The notes under the pieces: model-generated
The model's input: only the letters and a program-made list of their open reading frames with translations
Databases searched by the model: none
What the model was told of the DNA's origin: nothing
Part shown: positions 52,701 through 60,247 of the stretch, piece after piece
How the letters are laid out: every line of letters begins with the position of its first letter
How positions within the stretch are numbered: position 1 is the stretch's first letter
Origin: Planctomycetota bacterium
GTDB taxonomy: Bacteria; Planctomycetota; B15-G4; JADJEK01
Length of the DNA: 64,000 nt
Direction of reading: 5' to 3'
NCBI GenBank assembly: GCA_016709145.1
Contig: JADJEK010000007.1
Coordinates: forward strand, 1-64,000
Made by a program: the position numbers and the translations under genes

Positions 52701-53492
52701 TCGCCGATCCCGCTGGCGGCGGTCGCGAACGTCAACAAGATCGAAGGCCCCGCCGAGATCCGCCGCATCAACGGGCAGCGCGCGGCGGTGCTGACGGCGA
52801 ACACGGTCGGGTTCGACCTCGGTGGCGCGATCGATTCGATCCGCGCCGTGCTCGGGCAAGTCGAATCGGAGTTCCCCGCCGTCGTCGCCGGGATCGGCGG
52901 CCAGGGTGCCGAGATGAGCCAGTCGTTGACCGACATGCGCATGGCTCTGCTGCTCGCGGTGTTCCTGGTCTACATCGTGATGGCGTCGCAGTTCGAGTCG
53001 ATCATCCAGCCGCTCGTGATCTTGTTCACGATTCCGCTCGCGGTGGTCGGCGCCGTGCTCGCGCTCGAGTGGTCCGACACTCCGCTCTCGGTCGTCGTGC
53101 TGATCGGAGCGGTCGTGTTGGCCGGGATCGTCGTCAACAACGCGATCGTCCTGCTCGACTACGCCAATCAACTGCGAGCTCGTGGCATGTCGTCGATCGA
53201 TGCCTTGGTCACCGCCGGTCAGGCGCGGCTGCGGCCGATCTTCATGACCACGGCGACGACCGTGCTCGGCTTGATCCCGATCACGGGATGCATGGAGTGG
53301 ATCCCGGGGATCCGGGTCCTGCCCGAAGCGTTTTGGCGCGGTTCCGAGCTCCAAGCTCCGTTGGCGATCACCGTGATCGGTGGCTTGACGCTGTCGACGC
53401 TGCTGACGCTGGTCGTCATCCCCGCGATCGACCACATGGTGCACCAGTTGCGCGGCCGCGCCGGCGCCGCGACGAGTCCGCCGACGACCTGA
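49698..53492 (+). CDS. RND efflux pump inner-membrane subunit (HAE/AcrB-like)
   Basis: The GTG at 49698 overlaps the adaptor stop (GTGA) and gives 1264 residues, larger than the usual 1020-1050. It begins with the typical FAVTVRRPVATTMAVIAIA helix, then LPEISYPTITVRTEYEGAGP and RVEEALAVLPGLE. The helix with LGGLALGIGMLVDNSIVVLE matches the proton-relay region (TM4) of AcrB, although the aspartates sit in a slightly different order. The extra length comes from a Gly/Met-rich insertion with charged helices in the first periplasmic loop (about residues 340-400, GGMGGGMGGFS) and from an elongated middle region with additional hydrophobic segments (about 600-720). The end ATTVLGLIPITGCMEWIPG is conserved. 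Substrates are unknown. Confidence 0.92.
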   Translation: MTSPIAPVASGFAVTVRRPVATTMAVIAIATFGWISFGKIPLALLPEISYPTITVRTEYEGAGPEDIEERISRRVEEALAVLPGLENYSSVSRAGVSDVVLEFRWGTNLSFATQEVRERLDRVSLPDDTEQPLILRYDPSLDPILRVAVSGDADLREIRLAADELVARKIATVPGVAAVKVRGGLEEEIRVRLDAERLTHLGLDISEVDRRLKIENVNLASGTLVEGDTEYVVRTLNQFRTLDELLDLAIVDREGSPIRLRDIGTVDRSHRDRDVITRVDGNESVELLIYREADFNIVALADAVQDKLFGTDEQRAYLAALASGAIVDPEVRLKEALLREEATQKDAAKPDAGRGRDRTSGGMGGGMGGFSMESAEITALRTEVQKKKEAQDALVLTLPRGLSTRVLSDQSVFIESAIADVKGAAVSGGVLSILVLLLFLRNLAATTIIAISIPLSVITTFAPMFLLDTTLNIMSLGGLALGIGMLVDNSIVVLESIYRCREEGDEPAAAAIRGTTEVGLAVLASTLTTVAVFFPIVFVSGVAGQIFGDQALTVVCSLLSSLAVAVYFIPMLAARGLKSMDAPKLELQDALRRPLAAIGSLASPLVLWNRTIAFRGIASALDRGSGLRLALSSLILVPLFLVQFGLEWISRLLLVIVFFALFVVRVVAGGLLWVARILTWPFQRAFEFGFDGLTKLYPRSLRMVLKNGAWTLLVMLLTGAAAYAGWRGFGALGREMLPTVHQGELVVHAFLPVGTPLNTTADVLLPFEREFRTIEGVETVAAAIGVPRDEVAEPDEGPHSGRLFVKLRPSDDVAAAEQRVQDAMRARLATSADLDSFRFSRPTLFSVKAPIVIEARTNELPVLRAVAERIGDQLKSMPGLSDVRSTVQSGSPEIRLSFDREKLRRYGLDLEAISNRIRAQVQGVVSTRFAEGERRIDVRVKSDVESLAALEKMIVNRGRAMNLSDTLDRGQEGGGASTGSGSASIRDRTLIPSLSLDLGGGSPIPLAAVANVNKIEGPAEIRRINGQRAAVLTANTVGFDLGGAIDSIRAVLGQVESEFPAVVAGIGGQGAEMSQSLTDMRMALLLAVFLVYIVMASQFESIIQPLVILFTIPLAVVGAVLALEWSDTPLSVVVLIGAVVLAGIVVNNAIVLLDYANQLRARGMSSIDALVTAGQARLRPIFMTTATTVLGLIPITGCMEWIPGIRVLPEAFWRGSELQAPLAITVIGGLTLSTLLTLVVIPAIDHMVHQLRGRAGAATSPPTT

Positions 53493-53513
53493 AAAAAGGC
53501 CTGAACTGCTGGC

Positions 53514-53543
53514 TTGGAATCCACGGGGAGCCGCCGCTAACAT
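53514..53543 (+). promoter_or_regulatory. Putative tRNA-Ala promoter
   Basis: TTGGAA (53514-53519), an 18-base spacer and TAACAT (53538-53543) lie 13 bases before the tRNA 5' end, the expected distance for a short precursor leader. The sequence lies just after the RND pump stop. Confidence 0.5.
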
Positions 53544-53556
53544 GCGCGGCTCATTC

Positions 53557-53632
53557 GGGTGGCTAGCTCAGTTGGGAGAGCGCTACGTTCGCAACGTAGA
53601 GGTCATCGGTTCAACTCCGTTGCCATCCACCA
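53557..53632 (+). tRNA. tRNA-Ala (CGC)
   Basis: The cloverleaf folds fully: acceptor stem GGGTGGC with GCCATCC, D arm GCTC...GAGC, anticodon stem CTACG/CGTAG with loop TTCGCAA and anticodon CGC, a 5-base variable loop and a T arm with TTCAACT. The acceptor stem has the G3-U70 wobble that identifies alanine tRNAs, and CCA is encoded (53630-53632). The T stem pairs 49-65 and 51-63 to 53-61 normally, but 50-64 would be U-U. It decodes GCG, an expected codon in a GC-rich genome. Confidence 0.97.
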
Positions 53633-53638
53633 AACAGC

Positions 53639-53681
53639 ACACGACCCCGCTCGGCCGCAGGCCGAGCGGGGTCGTGTCTTT
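53639..53681 (+). terminator. Strong rho-independent terminator after tRNA-Ala
   Basis: An 18-bp perfect stem (53639-53656 with 53660-53677) with a 3-base loop is followed by CTTTT (53678-53682). It starts 6 bases after the tRNA CCA end. The stem is one of the longest in the window and works for the tRNA transcript; its symmetry could also serve the minus strand. Confidence 0.93.
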
Positions 53682-53794
53682 TCACGGGCGCATCGCGCCT
53701 CGACGCCGAACGATTCTCAGCCGAGCCCACGAGGTGTCCACCCCGGGTGAGGCCGACAGCCTGAATCAACCGGCCTGACTCACGATCTCGTCGT

Positions 53795-54334
53795 TCAGTT
53801 CGCTCGGCGGTAGGTGATCTTCATGACCTCCCCCGCACCTTCCTGTCGGATCGTGAAGATTCGCGTGTTCGCGTCGCGCATCGTCGTTTCGTGGACGAAC
53901 TTGCCCGGCTTCCCGGACATGTCCAGGCCGGTCGCCTCCGCGCGGTAGGTCTTCCCGTCGGCCGAGAATTCGCCTTCCGCGAGAGTCAACGGGCCGCCCG
54001 ACGAGTCGACCCAGATCGTCACGAACTTCGCGCGAGCCGGATCGAATCCGTACACGCCGTGGCCGACGAACGGCGCGCCCATGAACGTGCCCTTGAAGTC
54101 GGATTCGAACCAGAAGCCCTCGCAGATCGAATGGCAGACCTCGACCCCGGTCTCCTTCTGTCCCATCAGGTCGAGTTCTGCATTCCAGGTTCCTTCCCAG
54201 GAGCGCACGAACTCCATGGCCTTCGCGGGTCGCGGGATGCCGGCGCCCGCATCCTCGCCCTCCATCGGCACCGCGAACGACACGAGCACTCCGGCCACCA
54301 GCACCACGGCCACGACGATCCAAATGAACTGCAT
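53795..54334 (-). CDS. DUF1579 family protein with N-terminal hydrophobic segment
   Basis: The 179-residue product has an N-terminal hydrophobic segment (about 3-22), probably a signal anchor. The mature domain fits DUF1579: FVRSWEGTWNAELDLMGQ, then FKGTFMGAPFVGHGVYGFDP and KFVTIWVDSSGGPLTLAEGE. Related proteins have a lipocalin-like beta barrel and often sit near kinase or stress genes, but no biochemical role is established. It is the last gene of the minus-strand group headed by the ECF-type sigma factor and lies 96 bases after the small membrane protein gene. The 120 bases after its stop, up to the tRNA terminator, hold nothing clear. Confidence 0.82.
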   Translation of the reverse strand: MQFIWIVVAVVLVAGVLVSFAVPMEGEDAGAGIPRPAKAMEFVRSWEGTWNAELDLMGQKETGVEVCHSICEGFWFESDFKGTFMGAPFVGHGVYGFDPARAKFVTIWVDSSGGPLTLAEGEFSADGKTYRAEATGLDMSGKPGKFVHETTMRDANTRIFTIRQEGAGEVMKITYRRAN

Positions 54335-54430
54335 CTCTGATCTCCACGTCGAAAGGAGTCCGACGCGCCAACCTCACGCTCCGCGATGGACGCGGTTCGT
54401 GCATGTCGCGCGTACCGATTGCTGGCCCGA

Positions 54431-54787
54431 TCACGTCGCGGCGGGAGCGCCGTACTTCTGGGTCGCGAATCCGACCACTGCGCCGAGCGCTGCACCGGGC
54501 AGCATGATCTCGACCCAGTAGTGGTTCCCGCCCTCGTCACCCATCGCCGCGACGAGTCCGCTGAGGATCAATCCCGTCATCAGTCCCACGAGGATGCCCT
54601 TGCCGATGGAATGCGATCGGCGTGCGTACCAACCGGCGACGAAGCCGGTCAGCAGGCCCTTGAACGTCGAGCCGATCACGATCTCCCGCAACATCTCGCT
54701 GGTGACGAACGGGTAGAGCCCCGCCGACCAGCCATCGATCGCACCCAACAAAGCGCCAAGGACCAATCCAAGCACGACCTTCGTCAC
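54431..54787 (-). CDS. Small glycine-rich membrane protein (118 aa)
   Basis: The GTG at 54787 is preceded by GGAGGTT about 6 bases upstream, a strong site that fixes the start. The 118-residue protein has three or four hydrophobic helices with many glycines (VVLGLVLGALLGAIDGWSAG, FKGLLTGFVAGWYARRS and LPGAALGAVVGFATQKYG). It resembles small multi-pass proteins found near stress or cell-envelope genes, with no named family that I can give. It lies 118 bases after the kinase gene and 96 bases before the DUF1579 gene, on the same strand. Confidence 0.78.
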   Translation of the reverse strand: MTKVVLGLVLGALLGAIDGWSAGLYPFVTSEMLREIVIGSTFKGLLTGFVAGWYARRSHSIGKGILVGLMTGLILSGLVAAMGDEGGNHYWVEIMLPGAALGAVVGFATQKYGAPAAT

Positions 54788-54905
54788 GACGAACCTCCAA
54801 GACCTCGGACCACCGCGCACCGCGCGCGGCGATCGTTCATTCCGAACACGGCGGAGTTCCTTTGGCGCATCGTCGGAAAAACTTCGTCCCGACCGCGTCC
54901 ATCGG

Positions 54906-55862
54906 TCAGCGGGATGACGAAAACGCGAACATGCAGACGCGCAGGACGAGGTAGCCGACGATGAGCCAAACGAAGAACTGGTTGCGCGCGACGACGCGCG
55001 CCACGCGTTCCCACGGCCATTCGCGGTACGCGTGAACGGGCTCGCGATCGAGCAACCGACGCACGTCGGCCGCGAGTTCCGCGACGGACGCGTACCGTCG
55101 CGTCGGATCCTCGGACCGAGCGCGCGTGACGATCGCTCGCAGTCGCCGATCCGAGATCTCGAGCGCCGCGCCTTCGACGGGGTCAACGCCGCGATCGAGG
55201 AACGCAAGGACGCCACCGAGTGCGTAGACGTCGACGCGCGGCGAGATCGGACCGCCGGAGCGCTGCTCGGGTGCGCGGTAGCCGGGAGTTCCCGCGCCGC
55301 CGCCGCCGTCGTCTCGCGGTCGGCCCGACGATTCGCGCTCGCCGAGGTCGGGCGCGGTCGCGATGCCCCAGTCCATCACCAACACTTCGCCGAAGCGGCC
55401 GAGCATGAGGTTCGACGGCTTCAAGTCGCGATGCACGACGCCGCGCTCGTTCGCGAACGCGACGGCGTCGCAGGCCTTCAAGAATGCTCGCAGCCGTTCA
55501 GCCGGCGCCGGATTGGCGCGCACCCACTGTGCGAGCGTCGTGCCTTCCACGCACTTCATCACGTAGAAGACCCGTCCATCGGCCAAGCGACCGACGTCGT
55601 GCACCGGCGGGATCGAGGGATGCTCCAAACCGGCCAGTGTCTTGGCTTCGCGCTCGAGTTGCGTCCGAGCCCGATCCATGTCGAACGCATCGTTCAGGAC
55701 TTTGACCGCGACGTCGCGGCCGAGTTCGCGATCCGTCGCTCTCCACACCGTGCCCATCGCGCCGGAGCCGAGGCGTTCACGCACGTCGTAGCGACCACCC
55801 GGGATCTCGATGCCGTCGAGGCAGCGTCGCAGCCGATCGATCGCGTCGTCGGACAACGTCAT
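54906..55862 (-). CDS. Membrane-anchored Ser/Thr protein kinase (Hanks type)
   Basis: The ATG at 55862 overlaps the stop of the upstream sigma factor gene by 4 bases and gives 318 residues. The kinase domain covers about residues 25-285: glycine loop LGSGAMGTVW, Lys54 in DVAVKVLND, Glu72 in the alphaC helix, catalytic loop VVHRDLKPSNLML with Asp146, and a metal-binding DWG (residues 164-166) in place of DFG. A glycine-rich stretch (DDGGGGAGTPGYRAPEQRS) forms the activation segment. The C-terminus carries one transmembrane helix (NQFFVWLIVGYLVLRVCMFA) so the kinase faces the cytoplasm with almost no external domain. The coupled sigma factor is a natural substrate candidate. Confidence 0.93.
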   Translation of the reverse strand: MTLSDDAIDRLRRCLDGIEIPGGRYDVRERLGSGAMGTVWRATDRELGRDVAVKVLNDAFDMDRARTQLEREAKTLAGLEHPSIPPVHDVGRLADGRVFYVMKCVEGTTLAQWVRANPAPAERLRAFLKACDAVAFANERGVVHRDLKPSNLMLGRFGEVLVMDWGIATAPDLGERESSGRPRDDGGGGAGTPGYRAPEQRSGGPISPRVDVYALGGVLAFLDRGVDPVEGAALEISDRRLRAIVTRARSEDPTRRYASVAELAADVRRLLDREPVHAYREWPWERVARVVARNQFFVWLIVGYLVLRVCMFAFSSSR

Positions 55863-56629
55863 CGCTCGATCTCGCGATCCGACCCTTCGAGCGCGCGGCG
55901 CTCGTGCGCGAAGTCGTCCTCGTCGACGCAGCGCGCCCGCAAGGCATCGAGGACGCACGCGCGCAATTCCCGCCGCGCCGCATGCAGTTCGTTCGTGACC
56001 TGCGTCAGCTCGAGTCCGAACTCGGTCGCGAGCGTCCGGTAGCTCGGACGCGACCCGTCGGGCGGGACCTCGGTCACGTCCGCGCGCAACAGGAGATCGA
56101 ACCGCTGCGGCTTGCCGAGCTCGACGCAGCGCGCCCGGAACGCCTCGAGTGCGTCCTCGAACAACGCCCGGCGCCACTCGCGTTCGAACGATTCCACGAC
56201 CTCGTCCGCGGCGACTGGAGCGCTCGCGCCGAGCCGATGATCGGCGCTCTCGGGATCGATCGAGACGTGCGCCGTGCCACCGCCCCGCTTCTGCGCCTGG
56301 CTGCGAGCGTGTTCATTGGCGGCGAACGACTCGAGCAGCCGACTCAACCAGGTCCGGAACCGGGCGCGCTCGCGGTCGTAGCGCGCGAGCGAGCCGCGCT
56401 CGACGACGTGCGTGAAGAAGGCTTGCGTCAGATCCTTCGCGTCCTCGTTGCCGAGCCCGAGTCGGCGCCGCAACTGCGCGTAGACGGGTTTCCAATACGC
56501 GGCGACCAGCGCTTCGTACGCGGCCGGAGCGGTCGCCGGATCACGCAGGCGCTCGATCAGGGTCCCGCGTGTCGGCGGCAGCGCGCGGGACTTTCCACCC
56601 ATCGCCGTGTCTCGATCTCGGGCTGACAT
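55859..56629 (-). CDS. ECF-type RNA polymerase sigma factor (kinase-linked)
   Basis: This protein has about 256 residues from the ATG at 56629; an earlier ATG at 56665 and a later one at 56602 are also possible, and no clear ribosome binding site decides. The sigma-70 region 2 is seen in YEALVAAYWKPVYAQLRRRL, EDAKDLTQAFFTHVVERG and RFRTWLSRLLESFAANEH; region 4 is seen in SYRTLATEFGLELTQVTNEL followed by AARRELRACV. The long linker (about 130-200) and the coupled Ser/Thr kinase fit the kinase-associated ECF groups that are abundant in planctomycetes. The kinase may control the sigma factor by phosphorylation; this is inferred from the gene pair. Confidence 0.85.
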   Translation of the reverse strand: MSARDRDTAMGGKSRALPPTRGTLIERLRDPATAPAAYEALVAAYWKPVYAQLRRRLGLGNEDAKDLTQAFFTHVVERGSLARYDRERARFRTWLSRLLESFAANEHARSQAQKRGGGTAHVSIDPESADHRLGASAPVAADEVVESFEREWRRALFEDALEAFRARCVELGKPQRFDLLLRADVTEVPPDGSRPSYRTLATEFGLELTQVTNELHAARRELRACVLDALRARCVDEDDFAHERRALEGSDREIER

Positions 56630-56732
56630 GCGCGGGATCATGGACGGTGCGCGAGGATCCGGCAATGCGCAAGCAGCGCCAGCACACCCGACGCGCGCGG
56701 ACGAACGTTCGGGATCGCCAGGACGGCAGGGA

Positions 56733-58289
56733 TCAATGACGCAACAGCGTCGACGCCGTCATGGCCTCGGGCTGGGGCAAGTCCATCAAGTCGAGCAGCG
56801 TCGGCGACACGTCCGCGAGGACGCCGCCTTCGCGCAGCCGCGCGTTCTTCAGCTTCTCCCCGATCAACAGCAGCGGCACCGGGTTCGTCGTGTGTGCCGT
56901 GTGCGGGCAGTTCTCGATCTCGTCCCACATCACTTCGCAGTTGCCGTGGTCCGCCGTGAGCAGCACGTCCCCGCCCTGCGCGAGGATCGCCGGCACGATC
57001 TTCGACAAGGCGTCGTCGACGGCGCGCACCGCGGCGATCGCGGCATCGAGCTTGCCGGTGTGACCGACCATGTCCGGGTTCGCGAGGTTCAGCACGATCA
57101 GGTCGAAGTGCTTGCGCGCGAGCTCACGCACCAATCGATCGGTGACCTCGGGCGCGCTCATCTGCGGTGCCAAGTCGTAGGTCGCGACCTTCGGCGAAGG
57201 GATCAGCGCGCGCTCTTCGCCGGCGCGCACGGTCTCGACGCCACCCGAGAAGAAGTACGTCACGTGCGCGTACTTCTCGGTCTCGGCGATGCGGAGTTGG
57301 TTCTTGCCGTGGTCGACCATCACGTCGGCCAGGATGCGATCGAGCGACTGCGGCGGGAACGCGTCGGCGATGCCGAGCGCCGGGAAGTCCGCGCGATAGC
57401 GCGTCATGCTCACGTAGTGCAGGCGCGGTCGCGCGGCCGGTGTTTCGAACCCCGCGAACTTCGGATCCATGAACGCGAGGCTCAGCTCGCGCGCCCGATC
57501 GGCGCGGAAGTTGAAGAACACCACGGCGTCGCCGTCCGCGATGCGCCCTTCGGCGCGGGCCCCGACGATCGTCGGTTGGACGAACTCGTCGGTCTCGCCG
57601 CGCGCGTACGCGGCCGCGACGCCCGCGGCGGCGGAGTCACACGCCTCTCCCACTCCCTTCACGAGCGCGTCGTACGCGCGGTGCACGCGCTCCCAACGGT
57701 TGTCGCGGTCCATCGCGAAGTAGCGACCGCACAGCGTCGCGAAACGACCGCAACGCTGCGTGCGCAGGTGCGACTCGATGGTTTCCACGTATCGCTGCGC
57801 CGACTGCGGCGGCGTATCGCGCCCATCGAGGAACGCATGCACGAAGATGCGCGACGCGGAGACTCCTCGATCGACGAACGTCGTCAGCAGCGCTTTCACG
57901 TGTTCGAGCGACGAGTGCACTCCGCCGTCCGAGAGCAGACCCATCAGGTGCAGCGACCCGCCGGTCGCGACCGCGTGGCGCGCCGCGCCGACGAATGCGG
58001 GGTTGGTGCGGATCGAACCGTCGCGCAACGCGCGGTCGATGCGCGTGATGTCCTGCCAGACGATGCGCCCGGCACCGAGGTTCATGTGGCCGACCTCGGA
58101 GTTCCCCATCAACCCGCCCGGCAACCCCACGCATTCGCCCGACGTCATCAGCGTGCCGAGCGGGTACGTGCGGCGCAGCGATTCGTAGTACGCGGGCTTC
58201 GCCAGCGTCACCGCGTTGTACGGCCCGGGCGGAGCTTCACCGAAGCCGTCGAGGATGATCAGCGCGTGCGGAACTCGAGCGGTCGACAT
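56733..58289 (-). CDS. gpmI: 2,3-bisphosphoglycerate-independent phosphoglycerate mutase
   Basis: At 518 residues the protein is the normal length for GpmI. The first metal aspartate is in LIILDGFG, the nucleophile Ser64 is in MGNSEVGHMNLGAGRI, and further landmarks are HAFLDGRDTPPQSAQRY, GRYFAMDRDNRWERV, VFFNFRADRARELS, NLANPDMVGHTG and LTADHGNCE, which supply the remaining ligands to the two metals. It interconverts 3- and 2-phosphoglycerate in glycolysis and gluconeogenesis. The upstream cyclodeaminase-family gene ends 12 bases before it, so the two are cotranscribed. No other glycolytic gene is nearby. Confidence 0.95.
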   Translation of the reverse strand: MSTARVPHALIILDGFGEAPPGPYNAVTLAKPAYYESLRRTYPLGTLMTSGECVGLPGGLMGNSEVGHMNLGAGRIVWQDITRIDRALRDGSIRTNPAFVGAARHAVATGGSLHLMGLLSDGGVHSSLEHVKALLTTFVDRGVSASRIFVHAFLDGRDTPPQSAQRYVETIESHLRTQRCGRFATLCGRYFAMDRDNRWERVHRAYDALVKGVGEACDSAAAGVAAAYARGETDEFVQPTIVGARAEGRIADGDAVVFFNFRADRARELSLAFMDPKFAGFETPAARPRLHYVSMTRYRADFPALGIADAFPPQSLDRILADVMVDHGKNQLRIAETEKYAHVTYFFSGGVETVRAGEERALIPSPKVATYDLAPQMSAPEVTDRLVRELARKHFDLIVLNLANPDMVGHTGKLDAAIAAVRAVDDALSKIVPAILAQGGDVLLTADHGNCEVMWDEIENCPHTAHTTNPVPLLLIGEKLKNARLREGGVLADVSPTLLDLMDLPQPEAMTASTLLRH

Positions 58290-58301
58290 CGTTGCTCCGG
58301 A

Positions 58302-58931
58302 TCAGAACGCGGCTTCGACGGCCGACATGGCGGCGGAACGCGCCGCCTCGATCCGGCCCTTCAACGTCGAGAGCTCGGTCAATGCGCCGGCTTTCTCGCC
58401 TTCGTCCTTCAAGCCCGCGGCGTTGATGCGCACGTTCATCGCGAAGCCTTCGAATGCGGCGGAGAGTCCGAGCACGCACACACCGGCGTCGCTGATCAGG
58501 TTCTTGTTCAGGTTCGGCGCGAGGTCCGCGATGCGCTCCGCACCTTCGCAACACAGCCGAGCCCCGCGCCGCGGCACGTCCATCGCGAGCGCGAGCCCGC
58601 GCTGGATCGCCGCGCCACGCGCGGACTTCGCGTCGTCGGTGTCCTTCGGCATCGCGTAGGCGGCGGTCACCACGTCGTACGCGTGGCAATCCTCGTCGAC
58701 GATCGGCAACAGTCGCGCGCGCAGGTCGTCGAAGTACGCGGCGGCTTGCTCCATCGCCGCGGCGTGCGCTTCGAACCCCTTCTTGCCCGCGGTGAACCGC
58801 GTGGCCATCGCGCCGAGCGCGGCGCCGAGCGCAGCGAACAAGGCCGAGGCAGCACCACCGCCCGGCGTCGGCGTCTTCGCCGCGCAGGCATCCACGAAGG
58901 CTCGAACGGTTCCGTCGACGTGGCTCGTCAC
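58302..58931 (-). CDS. Cyclodeaminase/cyclohydrolase family protein (FTCD-C-like)
   Basis: I prefer the GTG at 58931 because GGAGCG lies just upstream and the length (209 residues) then equals that of the family; an ATG at 59000 or 58970 would add unrelated residues. The protein is helical and matches the C-terminal cyclodeaminase domain of formiminotransferase-cyclodeaminase: VRAFVDACAAKTPTPGGGAA has the conserved PxPGGGS-like turn, followed by ALGAALGAMATRFTAGK, and LIVDEDCHAYDVVTAAY-type sequence (IVDEDCHAYDVVTAAY). Members act on formiminotetrahydrofolate or as methenyl-THF cyclohydrolases. Which reaction occurs here is not clear, and no histidine-degradation gene is near. It is followed by gpmI after 12 bases. 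Confidence 0.85.
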   Translation of the reverse strand: MTSHVDGTVRAFVDACAAKTPTPGGGAASALFAALGAALGAMATRFTAGKKGFEAHAAAMEQAAAYFDDLRARLLPIVDEDCHAYDVVTAAYAMPKDTDDAKSARGAAIQRGLALAMDVPRRGARLCCEGAERIADLAPNLNKNLISDAGVCVLGLSAAFEGFAMNVRINAAGLKDEGEKAGALTELSTLKGRIEAARSAAMSAVEAAF

Positions 58932-59107
58932 GATTCGCTCCGCGCGGGTCAAGAAGCAGGCGCGGACCATATCAGCCGATCGGTGAATCTCCGACGGCAT
59001 TCATCGGAGTCGCGGGGACCCATTCGAGAACGGCGGCGGAGTCGGAGGCTGTGAAGAAATCCCTCGCTACGAGGAATTGAATCGCGGCCGAACGCACACG
59101 GTGCCGA

Positions 59108-59180
59108 CGGCGGCGCCCCGGTCGCTTCGCGACCGCGGCGCCGCCGAGCAATGCCTGGTGAGTCCGGCGGCTGCGCCGCC
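59108..59180 (-). terminator. Composite two-hairpin element, copy 2 (downstream of the YugP-type protease gene)
   Basis: The larger hairpin (59108-59125 with 59129-59146) has 17 of 18 pairs and a 3-base loop. After a 7-base gap come the linker CCTGGTGAGTCC (59154-59165) and a 6-bp hairpin GGCGGC-TGC-GCCGCC (59166-59180). The last base of the small stem coincides with the first base of the protease stop codon on the + strand. Linker and spacings are the same as in copy 1 at 22584-22654, while both stems differ. The remaining 176 bases towards the cyclodeaminase gene hold nothing clear. Confidence 0.7.
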
Positions 59181-59929
59181 TACTCCTCGCGGCGACCGCC
59201 GCCGAGCAGCGGCAGCAGGTAATACAGGAGCTGCGCGATCGCCATGATCGCGGAGGCGACGTACGTCCACGCCGCGGCGCCGAGCACGCTGCGCGCGCCG
59301 GCCAATTCGTCCTCGGCGAGGATGCCGGTCCGACCGAGCACGGCGAGTGCGCGCTTCGACGCATCGAACTCGACCGGCAACGTCACCAGCGAGAAGAAGC
59401 TGACCGCAGCGAGCACGGCCACCGCGCCCCACGAGAACAGGTTGCCGCCGGGTTGGAACCCGCCGCTGAACACGGCGAGCAGGATCAACGGCATGAGCAG
59501 GTGACTGCCGATGCTGACCAGCGGCACGATGGCGCTGCGGAACGCGAGTGCCGAGTAGCCCTCGGCGTGCTGGAAGGCGTGCCCGGCTTCGTGCGCCGCG
59601 ACGCCGATCGCGGCGACCGAGTGCGAATCGTGCGTCGCTTCGGACAACCTCAGCGTCTTCGACGTCGGGTCGTAGTGGTCCGACAGGAAGCCCGACACGC
59701 GCTCGACCTTGACGTCGGCGAGGCCGCCGCCGCGCAGCAGCAGGCGCGCGACGTCGGCTCCGCTCAGACCTCGGCGCGAGCCGACCTGCGCGTAGCGCTG
59801 GAACGTCGCTTTGACGCGCCATGTGGCCCACAGCCCGAGCAGCATCGCCGGCAGGACCAGCAAGAGCCACGGGCCGCCACCGAAGCCGAAGAGCACCGCC
59901 AGGACCGGAACCGTTGCGACCGCGACCAT
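59180..59929 (-). CDS. YugP-type membrane zinc metalloprotease
   Basis: The ATG at 59929 follows GGGAGGTGGT by 2-4 bases, giving 249 residues; a longer in-frame start lacks a site. The protein matches the YugP/DUF-type family of membrane zinc proteases: LSGADVARLLLRGGGLADVK, FLSDHYDPTSKTLRLSEATH, then VAAHEAGHAFQHAEGYSALA with HEAGH (His113, Glu114, His117) as metal ligands. About four transmembrane helices flank the domain, including one N-terminal and two after the motif; FFSLVTLPVEFDASKRALAV is another conserved stretch and the C-terminus has AAWTYVASAIMAIAQLL. The natural substrate is unknown. The gene has its own likely promoter and is followed by the composite element. Confidence 0.9.
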   Translation of the reverse strand: MVAVATVPVLAVLFGFGGGPWLLLVLPAMLLGLWATWRVKATFQRYAQVGSRRGLSGADVARLLLRGGGLADVKVERVSGFLSDHYDPTSKTLRLSEATHDSHSVAAIGVAAHEAGHAFQHAEGYSALAFRSAIVPLVSIGSHLLMPLILLAVFSGGFQPGGNLFSWGAVAVLAAVSFFSLVTLPVEFDASKRALAVLGRTGILAEDELAGARSVLGAAAWTYVASAIMAIAQLLYYLLPLLGGGRREE

Positions 59930-60247
59930 CACCACCTCCCTCGCACCGTCGGGGATTTCCCGTCGATCGCGACGGCCGTGATTAGACGCAGGGTCCTTGC
60001 CGCCGCAAGCCCCGGCCCAAAAAGCGGTTGCCACCCGTCGGCCCGGCTCGACCATCGCACCCGAAATCGCGGGAAACCCGGGCCCGGTTCAGCACCGGGC
60101 CGGGATGCGGCGTAGTCGCGATTCGTCGGGAAGCTCGCCCAGTGCGGCGGGTCGAACGACGCGATCGCGCGGCGTCGCAGCGGAACCCTCCTTGGTCCGG
60201 CGGCGCGCGCATCGACGAGTCCGTGGCCAACCCTGGAGCCGAGTCGC
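59930..60247. promoter_or_regulatory. 318-base divergent region; putative promoter of the YugP-type gene
   Basis: On the minus strand TTGCGG (60008-60003), an 18-base spacer and TAATCA (59984-59979) form a plausible promoter about 50 bases before the protease ATG. An imperfect inverted repeat with a 5-base loop (60078-60105, CCCGGGCCCGGT with ACCGGGCCGGG, one bulge) lies between the divergent genes and could be a hairpin. For the rightward gene no clear promoter is seen; GGAG at 60234-60237 is its likely ribosome binding site. Confidence 0.4.

Noticed and set aside
50889..53543. Open frame of 884 codons on the minus strand over the RND pump
   Set aside because: Opposite a protein with clear RND motifs; the antisense product is Arg/Asp/Gln-rich and has no start signal.
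53557..53632. Phage or island attachment site at the tRNA 3' end
   Set aside because: No integrase, no repeated tRNA 3' end and no composition change is seen on either side.
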